The notes beneath the pieces are model-generated. The model was not told the origin of the DNA, searched no databases, and worked only from the letters and a program-made list of their open reading frames with translations. Positions 1 through 6,532 of a DNA stretch of 22,190 nucleotides are shown one piece after another. The DNA comes from Bacillota bacterium (GTDB taxonomy: Bacteria; Bacillota; Clostridia; Lachnospirales; Lachnospiraceae), in assembly GCA_023424235.1 (NCBI GenBank), contig JAFAEB010000248.1, forward strand, positions 1-22,190, written 5' to 3'. Each line of letters opens with the position of its first letter. Position 1 is the first letter of the stretch. A program made the translations under genes and the position numbers.

Positions 1-851
1 GTTAATATGACCGGAAATTCTTCTGGAATCATAGCCATTGCTAGCGTAATACCAGATAAAATACTTTCTATTATTCTAGGACCAAAAGAATGGTCTGGAA
101 TATTAAAATAAGTAAATATTCCAACCATTACAAATTGTAAGGCTGCAATTATGGCACACACTTTAACAAGTTTTGCAGTCTGCAGCTTTAAAGGGGTATC
201 TTCTTCTGGAGCAAAGGCAACATCAACACCAATTTTACCGTACTCTGTATTCGTTCCAATCTTATCCACTAGAACCGTTGCTGTCCCCTGCATTACCATG
301 GTACCAGCGTAACAATAATCTCTTCTCCAGTAATCATCCGTTGATATTAAATTAGCTGTGTCTACTTTCCATACACCTAAAGCTTCACCTGTTAAAGAAG
401 ATTCATCTACACATAAATCATTGCATCTGATAATCCTTCCATCTGCTGGAATCTTCACACCTTCATAAATCATCATAAGATCACCTGGAACCAAATCAAT
501 ACTAGCAATTACCTGCTTTTCTCCATCTCGAATCACCATAATACGAGGAGCAGTTAAATCTTTTAATGCTTTTAATGTTTTGTCTGTTTTCCATTCCTGG
601 GTTACATTAATACTAATCATACCAATTACAAAAACTAACATGATTGCACCATCTCTTGGTTCACCAAGAATAAAATAGATAACTGCTGCAAAAATTAAAA
701 GAAGAAACATTGGCTCACATATAATATGGAGCACCTTTCTTATAAAATTATGTTTCTTTTGTTGTACAAGCTCATTCTTACCATACTCATCCTGCAGTTT
801 TTTGGCCTCTTTAGAACTAAGTCCATTAAGATTTTCTTTGTAGTCTGTCAT
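1..851 (-). CDS. P-type cation-transporting ATPase, N-terminal part (runs off the window); probable Ni2+/Co2+ exporter
   Basis: This gene reads leftward and is cut by the window edge after 283 codons, so only the N-terminal third of a usual ~850-900 aa pump is visible. The ATG at 851-849 follows a strong AAAAGGAGGT site at 868-859. Residues 1-30 resemble the cation-ATPase N domain (GLSSKEA). Membrane helices lie near 38-62 and 68-85. The actuator domain has DESSLTGE, with the dephosphorylation TGE at 154-156. Helices near 228-249 and 262-283 end in PEEFP (276-280), in the place of the PEGLP of type II pumps. The phosphorylated Asp (DKTGT) and the nucleotide domain lie outside the window. The family covers Ca2+, Mn2+ and other cations, so sequence alone does not give the substrate. 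The NiCo riboswitch in its leader makes Ni2+/Co2+ export the best inference. The ATPase family is certain; the substrate is inferred. Confidence 0.9.
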   Translation of the reverse strand, partial: MTDYKENLNGLSSKEAKKLQDEYGKNELVQQKKHNFIRKVLHIICEPMFLLLIFAAVIYFILGEPRDGAIMLVFVIGMISINVTQEWKTDKTLKALKDLTAPRIMVIRDGEKQVIASIDLVPGDLMMIYEGVKIPADGRIIRCNDLCVDESSLTGEALGVWKVDTANLISTDDYWRRDYCYAGTMVMQGTATVLVDKIGTNTEYGKIGVDVAFAPEEDTPLKLQTAKLVKVCAIIAALQFVMVGIFTYFNIPDHSFGPRIIESILSGITLAMAMIPEEFPVIL

Positions 852-931
852 AAAAGTTACCTCCTTTTGCCTTTTGGGCATTTGATTGATAGCTCTATGG
901 CACTCCATACAACGTTTTATGTTCCTTTGGA

Positions 932-977
932 TAAAAAAAACACACCAATGGAACATACTACTGTCCCACAGATGTGT
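932..977 (-). terminator. Intrinsic terminator of the NiCo riboswitch expression platform
   Basis: On the minus strand, ACACATC (977-971) and the following TGTGGGA can pair with TTCCA and TTGGTGTGT (953-940), directly followed by a run of T at 940-933. The left arm uses the same bases as the 3' half of aptamer stem P4 (ATCTGT) and the conserved GGGACAG. Ligand-bound aptamer and terminator therefore exclude each other. This fits an ON switch in which metal binding prevents termination ahead of the ATPase. Confidence 0.85.
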
Positions 978-1054
978 ATGAATCTACAATCTGTTGCCAT
1001 ACAAGATGGCCCGGCCCCATGCCCTGATAACTTCAGTTTCATGGCCTGCTCAGT
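961..1054 (-). ncRNA. NiCo (czcD-type) riboswitch aptamer
   Basis: Read on the minus strand, this stretch has the conserved blocks of the NiCo riboswitch in order: ACTGAGCAGG (1054-1045), GCCGGGC, GGCAACAGAT and CATCTGTGGGACAG (ending at 961). All four stems can be drawn: P1 ACTG with CAGT (the last T at 960), P2 CCATG with CATGG, P3 GCCAT with ATGGC, and P4 ACAGAT with ATCTGT. This class binds Co2+ and Ni2+ cooperatively and usually switches on metal exporters. It lies about 110 nt upstream of the P-type ATPase start on the same strand. The match was made from memory of the consensus, but the agreement is extensive. Confidence 0.92.
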
Positions 1055-1126
1055 TTGTACTGTTGATTGCACATTTCTAATAACGAAATGTAAGTAATGC
1101 AGTGCAAAGAGATTGTTTGCCTTATT

Positions 1127-1155
1127 ATTATATGATAACTATAAAGTTTTGTGAC
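1127..1155 (-). promoter_or_regulatory. Promoter of the riboswitch-ATPase transcript
   Basis: On the minus strand a perfect -10 TATAAT (1132-1127) sits 17 bp from a -35 GTCACA (1155-1150; four of six consensus bases). Transcription would start near 1120, about 65 nt ahead of the first conserved aptamer base, which suits a riboswitch leader. Confidence 0.6.
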
Positions 1156-1191
1156 TTAATAGTATTTTGATATTTCACCTTCTAATTAGAA

Positions 1192-1213
1192 ACCTATCTA
1201 TTGCTGAATAGGT
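1192..1213 (-). terminator. Probable weak terminator after the iron-sulfur protein gene
   Basis: The arms ACCTAT (1192-1197) and ATAGGT (1208-1213) form a short hairpin 18 bases past the stop of the 1231-2514 gene. On the minus strand it is followed by TTTCTAATT, a weak T-tract. The stem is only 6 bp and AT-rich, so some read-through toward the riboswitch promoter region is possible. Confidence 0.45.
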
Positions 1214-1230
1214 ATTTTACTTATTTGAAT

Positions 1231-2514
1231 CTACTTCACTTTCTCAATTTTAGTTGACAATAATTTATCCAAGTATATAGATTTAAACTGTTTACTAGCA
1301 AGCATCTGCTTTATAGGTGGTAATTTAAGGATAACTCCGAATACTGCCGCCATAGCACGATGATTGGCGAATGCCTGATTATCAAATATTAGATTCTGAA
1401 GAGTTCCCTTTTCAATCGCTTGTAGTACAAAACGATGAGTACTATTTACAGGTGTAATGACTTTAATTTCTCTTCGTACGAATTTAATAGCAGCTTTTGG
1501 ACAACTTCGTACACAAACACCACAACCAAGACAGACCTCTTTATCAACCACAGCAAGCAATTTACCCTCTGAATTTCTTAACATTGTGATTGCTAATACT
1601 GGACAAACCGATACACACTTACCACAACCCACACATTCATCTGAAACTTCTGCTAGAAAGTTAGTAGTGGCCACTGGCTGCATTGGACTAAATTTTCTTG
1701 CAGCTTGCAAAGCTTCACAACAACAACCACAACAGTTACATATAAAGGCTGGATCATTTCGAACATTTTCTCCTATTTGAACGAGATTCGCTGCATAGGA
1801 ACGTTCTAATACATCCATAGCCTCCTTTTTATCAATTAGCCTAGCATGTTGCCCATGTTCAGAAAGAGAACGGGCAACATTCCCAAAGGTAAGACATACA
1901 TCGAGTGGTGCATTAATTTCGCAGGGATGCTCTGCATGTAACATTTTATGCCTACAATAACAAGTTCCAAGACCTATATGTGTTGCTTCCTGAATGATAT
2001 GACTTGCCCTTTCATAATCTAAAACATGAATCGCGTTATCATTCGTAAGGATGGGCTCTTGCACATAAACTCTCCCCAGATGGGTATTCGTTGCAAAGAA
2101 TAAATCTTTAACGAAGTCTTCTTCTACATTCATATATTGATAATACAATTCACTTAAATATTTCTGATCAATATCACCCCTTGTACGCATTAAGGCAAAT
2201 TCAATAAATCCTGCCATTGGTGGAGGCATTACAAATTGTCGTGTACCTTTATAATATGAGTCCACTAGTAATGCCTTTTCACAAAGATGCTCTAAAAAAG
2301 CTTCTGCTTTTCCTTCGCTGATGTTCCATATTTTTGCTGCCTTTTTTGCAGTAAATGGTCGTACTGGAAGGAGTGCTATTCTTTTAGCTTCCACTTCTGT
2401 ATAAAGAACCTGCAATATTTTAGTGAGACTGGCTGAGGGCGGAGCCCCTTGAGTAAACCAATTTATTCTTTCTTCTAAATTCTTATAAGCATCTTTACTT
2501 GTTATATGGCCCAT
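1231..2514 (-). CDS. [4Fe-4S] ferredoxin-domain protein with helix-turn-helix-like N terminus
   Basis: The product of about 427 aa is a probable cytosolic iron-sulfur protein; its reaction is unknown. The ATG at 2514 is preferred to the in-frame ATG at 2529 because GGAAGGTG (2528-2521) is then a well-placed ribosome site that the longer start would consume. The first ~130 residues look helical, with a winged-helix-like stretch (TAKKAAKIWNISEGKAE). The middle has a Cys-rich region: C-Y-C-R, two more Cys, then CNCCGCCC. The C-terminal third has two classic motifs, CVGCGKCVSVCP and CLGCGVCVRSCP, for two [4Fe-4S] clusters. The same order (helical N terminus, spaced Cys, CNCCGC, ferredoxin motif) opens the 909-aa flavoprotein at 16831-19560, so the two are paralogous there. 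It has its own promoter and lies alone between the exchanger and the ATPase leader. A role as electron carrier or redox-responsive protein is inference. Confidence 0.85.
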   Translation of the reverse strand: MGHITSKDAYKNLEERINWFTQGAPPSASLTKILQVLYTEVEAKRIALLPVRPFTAKKAAKIWNISEGKAEAFLEHLCEKALLVDSYYKGTRQFVMPPPMAGFIEFALMRTRGDIDQKYLSELYYQYMNVEEDFVKDLFFATNTHLGRVYVQEPILTNDNAIHVLDYERASHIIQEATHIGLGTCYCRHKMLHAEHPCEINAPLDVCLTFGNVARSLSEHGQHARLIDKKEAMDVLERSYAANLVQIGENVRNDPAFICNCCGCCCEALQAARKFSPMQPVATTNFLAEVSDECVGCGKCVSVCPVLAITMLRNSEGKLLAVVDKEVCLGCGVCVRSCPKAAIKFVRREIKVITPVNSTHRFVLQAIEKGTLQNLIFDNQAFANHRAMAAVFGVILKLPPIKQMLASKQFKSIYLDKLLSTKIEKVK

Positions 2515-2554
2515 GGATTCACCTTCCATTCATAAAATTTGGATACACATAGCA

Positions 2555-2583
2555 ATTTTATCAAATAATTACCAGTCTTACAA
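2555..2583 (-). promoter_or_regulatory. Promoter of the iron-sulfur protein gene
   Basis: On the minus strand, -35 TTGTAA (2583-2578) and -10 TAAAAT (2560-2555) are separated by exactly 17 bp, about 40 bases ahead of the ATG at 2514. The -35 hexamer is a moderate match and the -10 a good one. Confidence 0.5.
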
Positions 2584-2585
2584 TA

Positions 2586-2618
2586 CAAAAAATGGTATAT
2601 TCCTATATAAAATATACC
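2586..2618 (-). terminator. Rho-independent terminator of the cation exchanger gene
   Basis: The arms GGTATATT (2594-2601) and AATATACC (2611-2618) are perfectly complementary. On the minus strand the hairpin is followed by ATTTTTTG (2593-2586). It ends the leftward exchanger transcript and lies just upstream of the promoter of the next gene. Confidence 0.8.
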
Positions 2619-2635
2619 ACTCTTTCTAACTTAAC

Positions 2636-2660
2636 TATATGATATATAATATATCATATA
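2636..2660. repeat. 25-bp AT-only palindrome
   Basis: TATATGATATAT (2636-2647) and ATATATCATATA (2649-2660) are perfect inverted arms of 12 bp around a single central A, 12 bases past the exchanger stop. It could extrude as a cruciform, assist termination at the hairpin 18 bp further on, or be an operator for a dimeric protein. No direct evidence separates these. Confidence 0.7.
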
Positions 2661-2672
2661 CATATATCATAT

Positions 2673-3662
2673 TTATATAACAGTTATTACCTTAAAAACT
2701 AAATATGCTACATAGGTAAGCAAAAGTATAATTCCAGTACTGCTTTTGATTGCTTTTCTGAACCAAGATATAATTAACACCATAATAGTAAGAACTATCA
2801 TTATAATAACATCTAACCATAGACTTTCATCAACCGGTATTGGTGAGATAACTGAGGATAAACCAAGTACAAGGAGGATATTAAACAGATTACTTCCTAT
2901 GCAGTTACCCAGGACAATATCTGGTTCCTTTTTAACTGCTGCCATTATACTGGTTATAAGCTCAGGCATAGTTGTTGCAATAGCAACTACCGTAAGTCCA
3001 ATAAGAGTTTCACTCAATCCTAAACTAAGTGCAATATTTTGGCTACTTTCTACCGTCAACTTACCACCAATAAAAAGTCCCGCAAGTGAGAGAATGGAAA
3101 AGCTCCATAATTTTATCATATTTTCATGACTTTTCTTATCTATAATTGTTTCTCCTAACTGATTACCATCTCCATCCGTATCAATATCACCTTCGGCATC
3201 AAGTTCTATATCCATAGAACTTTTAGAATCTTTCATGATATACAGCATTAGAATAAGAAACCCTATCATTAGTATAATACCATCTAAGCGTGATAGTACA
3301 CCATCTAAAAATAGCATAAAAGCCAATACAATCTGAGTAGTAACAAGCATTGGTATCTCACGTCTCACAACGGAATCTTTTACTCGAAGTGGCATAATAA
3401 TAGCAGCGACTCCTACTATCATGGCCGTATTAGCTAACGAACTTCCAATGATATTACCGAGAGTCAGTTGATTGGTATGAGTGATAGCAGAAACAATCCC
3501 TACTGCAAGCTCTGGTGCACTTGTACCAAAAGCTACCACTGTAATACCTATTACAAAAGCTGAAACACCGTATCTCTTTGCAATTTTGGATGAAGAGCTA
3601 ATAAGAGTGTCTGCACTCTTAATAATCATGATTAAGCCTAATATTAATAGTAAATATTGCAT
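2673..3662 (-). CDS. CaCA-family sodium/calcium-type cation exchanger (YrbG-like)
   Basis: This membrane antiporter of about 329 aa probably exchanges Ca2+ (or another cation) for Na+ or H+. The ATG at 3662 is chosen because AGAAAGGACG lies just upstream; the frame extends to a TTG at 3689, which would swallow that ribosome site. Two inverted halves each carry the alpha-repeat signature of the family: GTSAPEL followed by GNIIGSSLAN in the first half, and ATTMPEL followed by GNCIGSNLFN in the second. About ten hydrophobic segments are visible. The central cytosolic loop is strongly acidic and contains DIDTDGDGN, which resembles a D-x-D-x-D-G calcium-binding loop. The length is normal for bacterial YrbG-like members. 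The gene is monocistronic, with its own promoter, structured leader and terminator. The ion actually carried cannot be read from the sequence; the leader suggests control by a cation. Confidence 0.93.
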   Translation of the reverse strand: MQYLLLILGLIMIIKSADTLISSSSKIAKRYGVSAFVIGITVVAFGTSAPELAVGIVSAITHTNQLTLGNIIGSSLANTAMIVGVAAIIMPLRVKDSVVRREIPMLVTTQIVLAFMLFLDGVLSRLDGIILMIGFLILMLYIMKDSKSSMDIELDAEGDIDTDGDGNQLGETIIDKKSHENMIKLWSFSILSLAGLFIGGKLTVESSQNIALSLGLSETLIGLTVVAIATTMPELITSIMAAVKKEPDIVLGNCIGSNLFNILLVLGLSSVISPIPVDESLWLDVIIMIVLTIMVLIISWFRKAIKSSTGIILLLTYVAYLVFKVITVI

Positions 3663-3687
3663 TCTTAACGTCCTTTCTCTTTTGCTC

Positions 3688-3720
3688 AAAAAAATAGAGA
3701 GTCTTCTAAAAGAAGCTCTC
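3688..3720 (-). terminator. Attenuator (intrinsic terminator) in the leader of the cation exchanger
   Basis: On the minus strand, GAGAG (3720-3716) and TTCT (3714-3711) pair with AGAA (3707-3704) and CTCTC (3701-3697), followed by seven T (3694-3688). It lies 5' of the exchanger coding start and within the same transcript, so it is a conditional terminator rather than the end of another gene. Confidence 0.8.
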
Positions 3721-3770
3721 CACCCATAAGCTAAAAATCTTGAAGCAGTTACCTGCCCAACCGGATTTAT
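3721..3770 (-). ncRNA. Compact structured leader RNA, probable cation riboswitch of uncertain class
   Basis: Between the promoter and the attenuator, the minus strand forms TTGGGCAG-GTAA-CTGCTTCAA (3760-3740), a stable hairpin closed by a GNRA-type loop. It is flanked by AAATC and GATTT, which can make a lower stem with a CGG bulge, and is followed by GCTTATGGGTGG (3732-3721) running into the attenuator's left arm. Structured RNA plus intrinsic terminator ahead of a cation exchanger is the usual riboswitch layout. The class is not settled: the Na+-I (DUF1646 motif) or nhaA-type RNAs are candidates from context. The yybP-ykoY manganese motif was considered but lacks its defining blocks. Confidence 0.55.
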
Positions 3771-3798
3771 AATTTATTATTTGTTTTTCATGTAAATT

Positions 3799-3827
3799 AT
3801 TATACATGATTTATTAATAAAAAACAA
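3799..3827 (-). promoter_or_regulatory. Promoter of the exchanger leader
   Basis: On the minus strand, -35 TTGTTT (3827-3822) and a perfect -10 TATAAT (3804-3799) have 17-bp spacing. The start point near 3792 gives a leader of about 130 nt holding the structured element and attenuator. Confidence 0.7.
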
Positions 3828-3860
3828 GTTCAAATAAACCCAAGCTTTACGCAATACATT

Positions 3861-3935
3861 TTATACGACAACTTCACTTATAATATCTTTTGCAACTTTA
3901 CCGCAAATAGCAGGATACTGATTTATTTTAATCAC
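3861..3935 (-). other. Possible 24-codon microprotein or gene remnant
   Basis: A GTG-started frame (3935) reads 24 sense codons to TAA, with plausible codon use (…NQYPAICGKVAKDII…). The best Shine-Dalgarno match, AAAGG, overlaps the start codon, which argues against efficient initiation. It sits between the exchanger promoter and the terminator of the glucan synthase operon. I do not recognise it; it may be chance or a decayed gene end. Confidence 0.2.
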
Positions 3936-3986
3936 CTTTCAAGCATTAGCAAGAAACTTTTAAAAAAATATTTAAGATATCATTAT

Positions 3987-4010
3987 AAAAAGCAGCCTTT
4001 TACAGCTGCT
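3987..4010 (-). terminator. Rho-independent terminator of the cyclic glucan synthase operon
   Basis: AGCAGC (3991-3996) and GCTGCT (4005-4010) pair perfectly. On the minus strand the hairpin is followed by a TTTTTA run, nine bases after the stop of the GH94 gene. Confidence 0.88.
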
Positions 4011-4018
4011 ATTTTAAT

Positions 4019-6451
4019 CTACACCAGCACTAGATGTCTTTTCCCATCATCAATTAATTGTAGTCTATTTCCCTTTACCACATGATTATCTACAGTAAGT
4101 GAATCCGTTAGCATAATACCTTTACTTCTACTTTGAACTTTTATTTCATAAAGGGAGCCACCATATTTATACTCAACGGTATATTCACCAAAGCTTGCTG
4201 GAGTTGCTGGATCAATAATTAGCTCGTTTCTCTCTTTTCTTATTCCAAGATACCAGAATAATAGCCCTTGATACATCCAGCCTGCAGAGCCAGTATACCA
4301 ACTCCAGCCTCCTCTTCCTGTATAAGGTGGACTTAAGGATATATCTGCTGTCATTACATAGGGTTCTTTTTCATATTTAAGGGCATCTTTTCTGTTATGG
4401 GTTATATTAATAGGGTTTAGCATCGTAAATAGCGTCTGTGCCATATTATAATCTTTTAGTATGGAAGTTGCTATCGCTAGCCATACGGCAGCATGCGTAT
4501 ATTGTCCTCCATTTTCACGGATACCAGGAATATAATTTTTGATATAACCTGGATTTTTATTAGTTTTATTAAAAGGAGGAGAAAGAAGCAGTGAAATCGA
4601 TTCTTCCTCCATCACCAAATAGTGCCATGCAGATTGCATTGCTTTCTTTGCTCGTTCTGTTTTTCCACCTTTTGATATTACACTCCATGATTGACTAATA
4701 GAATCAATTCGACACTCATCATTTTCCTTAGAACCAAGTTTCGTACCATCATCATAAAAGGCTCTTAGATACCAATCTCCATCCCATGCGTGTTTTTCAA
4801 TATTTTGAAGTAAGGCTTCTTGTTTCACTTTTAGTTCTTGTGCATATTCTGTATCACCTTCTTCATAACACAAAGGAATAAAATCACCTAATACAGTATA
4901 AAAGAACCAAGCAAGCCAAACACTCTCACCTTTTCCCAAGATACCTACTTCATTCATACCATCATTCCAATCACCACCACCCATTAGTGGAAGTCCATGT
5001 TCTCCGAAACTGGTTCGTTCTATGGTTTTATTACAATGTTCATACACACTTCCTGAAAGTTCTGACACTTCTGGGGTAAACATTATATCATGTTCACCTT
5101 CCTTTAATACTGGTCCTTTAATATAAGGAACCTCCTCTTTTAGGATTTGGCTGTCTCCAGTACTATTTATATAAGCAGCAGTACAAAAAGGAAGCCACAA
5201 TAAATCATCGGTTATTCTTGTCCTTACCCCAATTCCCATGGGAGGATGCCACCAGTGCTGAACATCCCCTTCTTCAAATTGCCTACTACAAGCAATGAGT
5301 ATCTGCTTTCGCATAATACCTGAATCCGTTAGTAGAAAGGAAAGGGTATCCTGAAGTTGATCACGATATCCATAAGCTCCTCCACACTGATAAAACCCTG
5401 CTCTTGCATTGATACGGCAAGCAAGTGATTGATAAAGTAGCCAACCATTTACAAGAATGTCAATGGATCTGTCCTTTGTTTTTACTTTAATTGTACCTAA
5501 TAATTTGTCCCAATAATCATTGATTTTTTTAAACTCATTGTCAGCGATAGTAATATCTTTATATTTATGACGAAGCTTCCTTATCTCACTAAGGTCAGTA
5601 CTCTGCCCAAGACCAAATAATACTGTCTTACTTTCTCCTGGTTTAATCATAACAGATACTTGAATTGCCCCACAAGAATCGAAGCACACTCCTGTATTAC
5701 AAGATAGTCTAACCTGAGCTCCACGGGGTTCTCTAATATTTCCCTTGGAACCTAAAAATTCTTGTCTATCACCAGTATAAGCAACAATCATTTCACTAGA
5801 AAACATATAGGTATAGGTATCTTGAAAATTTAGTGTATAAATGTTTTGTGCATATAAATATTCATGCTCATTATTATAAGTGGTTAGAATATAAGGATTC
5901 GTACTCTCCCTCTGAGTGCCAAGAACCCATTCAAGGTAATAAGTCAGACTTAAATACTTCACCTTGTCAGATCGGTTTGTTAATTTTAGATTCCATAACT
6001 TTAAAGATTCATCTAGAGGGGTATAAACCGTAAGTTCTTGGTCTAGCTGTTCTTCTTCATGAAGAAATCTACTATATCCAAAACCATGTCTTGTACGGTA
6101 TAAACCTCTATCAGATCGTCCAAGAGACATAGGTGTCATTACTTCACCAGTTATATCATCAAGAATATAGATTGCCTCGGAGGCTTTGTCACTTACAGGG
6201 TCATTAGACCAAGGTGTGAGCTTATTCTCTCTACTATTAATACTCCAAGTAAAACCTGCACCTGACTCTGATATTTGAAATCCAAAATTCTTATTTGCAA
6301 CAACATTAATCCAAGGTGCTGGCGGCTTGTTATTACCCTCAAGCAATATTTCATACTCTTTTCCTTCACAGGTAAACGCTCCGAAACCATTAAAAAACTC
6401 TAACTTATCTGTATCTTTCTCCTGTGTTGTTGGTTCATATGCTGTGTCCAA
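4019..6451 (-). CDS. GH94 phosphorylase subunit of a split cyclic beta-1,2-glucan synthase
   Basis: This protein of 810 aa matches the C-terminal GH94 (formerly GT36) domain of NdvB/ChvB-type cyclic glucan synthases. Its N terminus (FFNGFGAFTCEGKEYEI, then PAPWINV, SRENKLTPWSNDPV) is where that domain begins inside the one-piece enzymes. The catalytic signature GGGDWNDGM is present, with the general-acid Asp at residue 494, and WYTGSAGWMYQG near the C terminus is a phosphate- and sugar-site motif of the family. In the fused enzymes this domain trims glucan chains by phosphorolysis to set ring size, and I infer the same role here. Start: TTG at 6451, eight bases after AAGGAGG (6466-6460); an in-frame TAG lies 30 nt upstream, so no longer start is possible. 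It follows the large synthase gene by 81 bp on one transcript and ends at a strong terminator. A free 1,2-beta-oligoglucan phosphorylase is less likely, since those are larger. Confidence 0.9.
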   Translation of the reverse strand: MDTAYEPTTQEKDTDKLEFFNGFGAFTCEGKEYEILLEGNNKPPAPWINVVANKNFGFQISESGAGFTWSINSRENKLTPWSNDPVSDKASEAIYILDDITGEVMTPMSLGRSDRGLYRTRHGFGYSRFLHEEEQLDQELTVYTPLDESLKLWNLKLTNRSDKVKYLSLTYYLEWVLGTQRESTNPYILTTYNNEHEYLYAQNIYTLNFQDTYTYMFSSEMIVAYTGDRQEFLGSKGNIREPRGAQVRLSCNTGVCFDSCGAIQVSVMIKPGESKTVLFGLGQSTDLSEIRKLRHKYKDITIADNEFKKINDYWDKLLGTIKVKTKDRSIDILVNGWLLYQSLACRINARAGFYQCGGAYGYRDQLQDTLSFLLTDSGIMRKQILIACSRQFEEGDVQHWWHPPMGIGVRTRITDDLLWLPFCTAAYINSTGDSQILKEEVPYIKGPVLKEGEHDIMFTPEVSELSGSVYEHCNKTIERTSFGEHGLPLMGGGDWNDGMNEVGILGKGESVWLAWFFYTVLGDFIPLCYEEGDTEYAQELKVKQEALLQNIEKHAWDGDWYLRAFYDDGTKLGSKENDECRIDSISQSWSVISKGGKTERAKKAMQSAWHYLVMEEESISLLLSPPFNKTNKNPGYIKNYIPGIRENGGQYTHAAVWLAIATSILKDYNMAQTLFTMLNPINITHNRKDALKYEKEPYVMTADISLSPPYTGRGGWSWYTGSAGWMYQGLLFWYLGIRKERNELIIDPATPASFGEYTVEYKYGGSLYEIKVQSRSKGIMLTDSLTVDNHVVKGNRLQLIDDGKRHLVLV

Positions 6452-6532
6452 AGCCTCTTCCTCCTTAAACTTAAATTGCTATCCATGTCTGTTTATACTT
6501 AAGTTAAAAGTATATTTCTTACGGTATTTACA

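Noticed and set aside
726..1097. Plus-strand open frame of 123 codons
   Set aside because: It lies across the antisense of the ATPase start, the NiCo riboswitch and its terminator, has no ribosome site and an unlikely composition.
1457..1780. Plus-strand open frame of 107 codons
   Set aside because: It is the mirror of the Cys-rich ferredoxin region of the minus-strand gene, with no ribosome site.
3721..3770. yybP-ykoY manganese riboswitch for the exchanger leader
   Set aside because: GTTGGGCAG…CTGC recalls one of its stems, but the defining GGGGAGUAG and GGCGAGACC blocks and the multi-stem junction are missing.
6452..6532. Frameshift or sequencing error joining the two glucan synthase genes
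   Set aside because: Stops occur in the gap, including an in-frame TAG 30 nt before the TTG, and the second gene has its own well-placed ribosome site.
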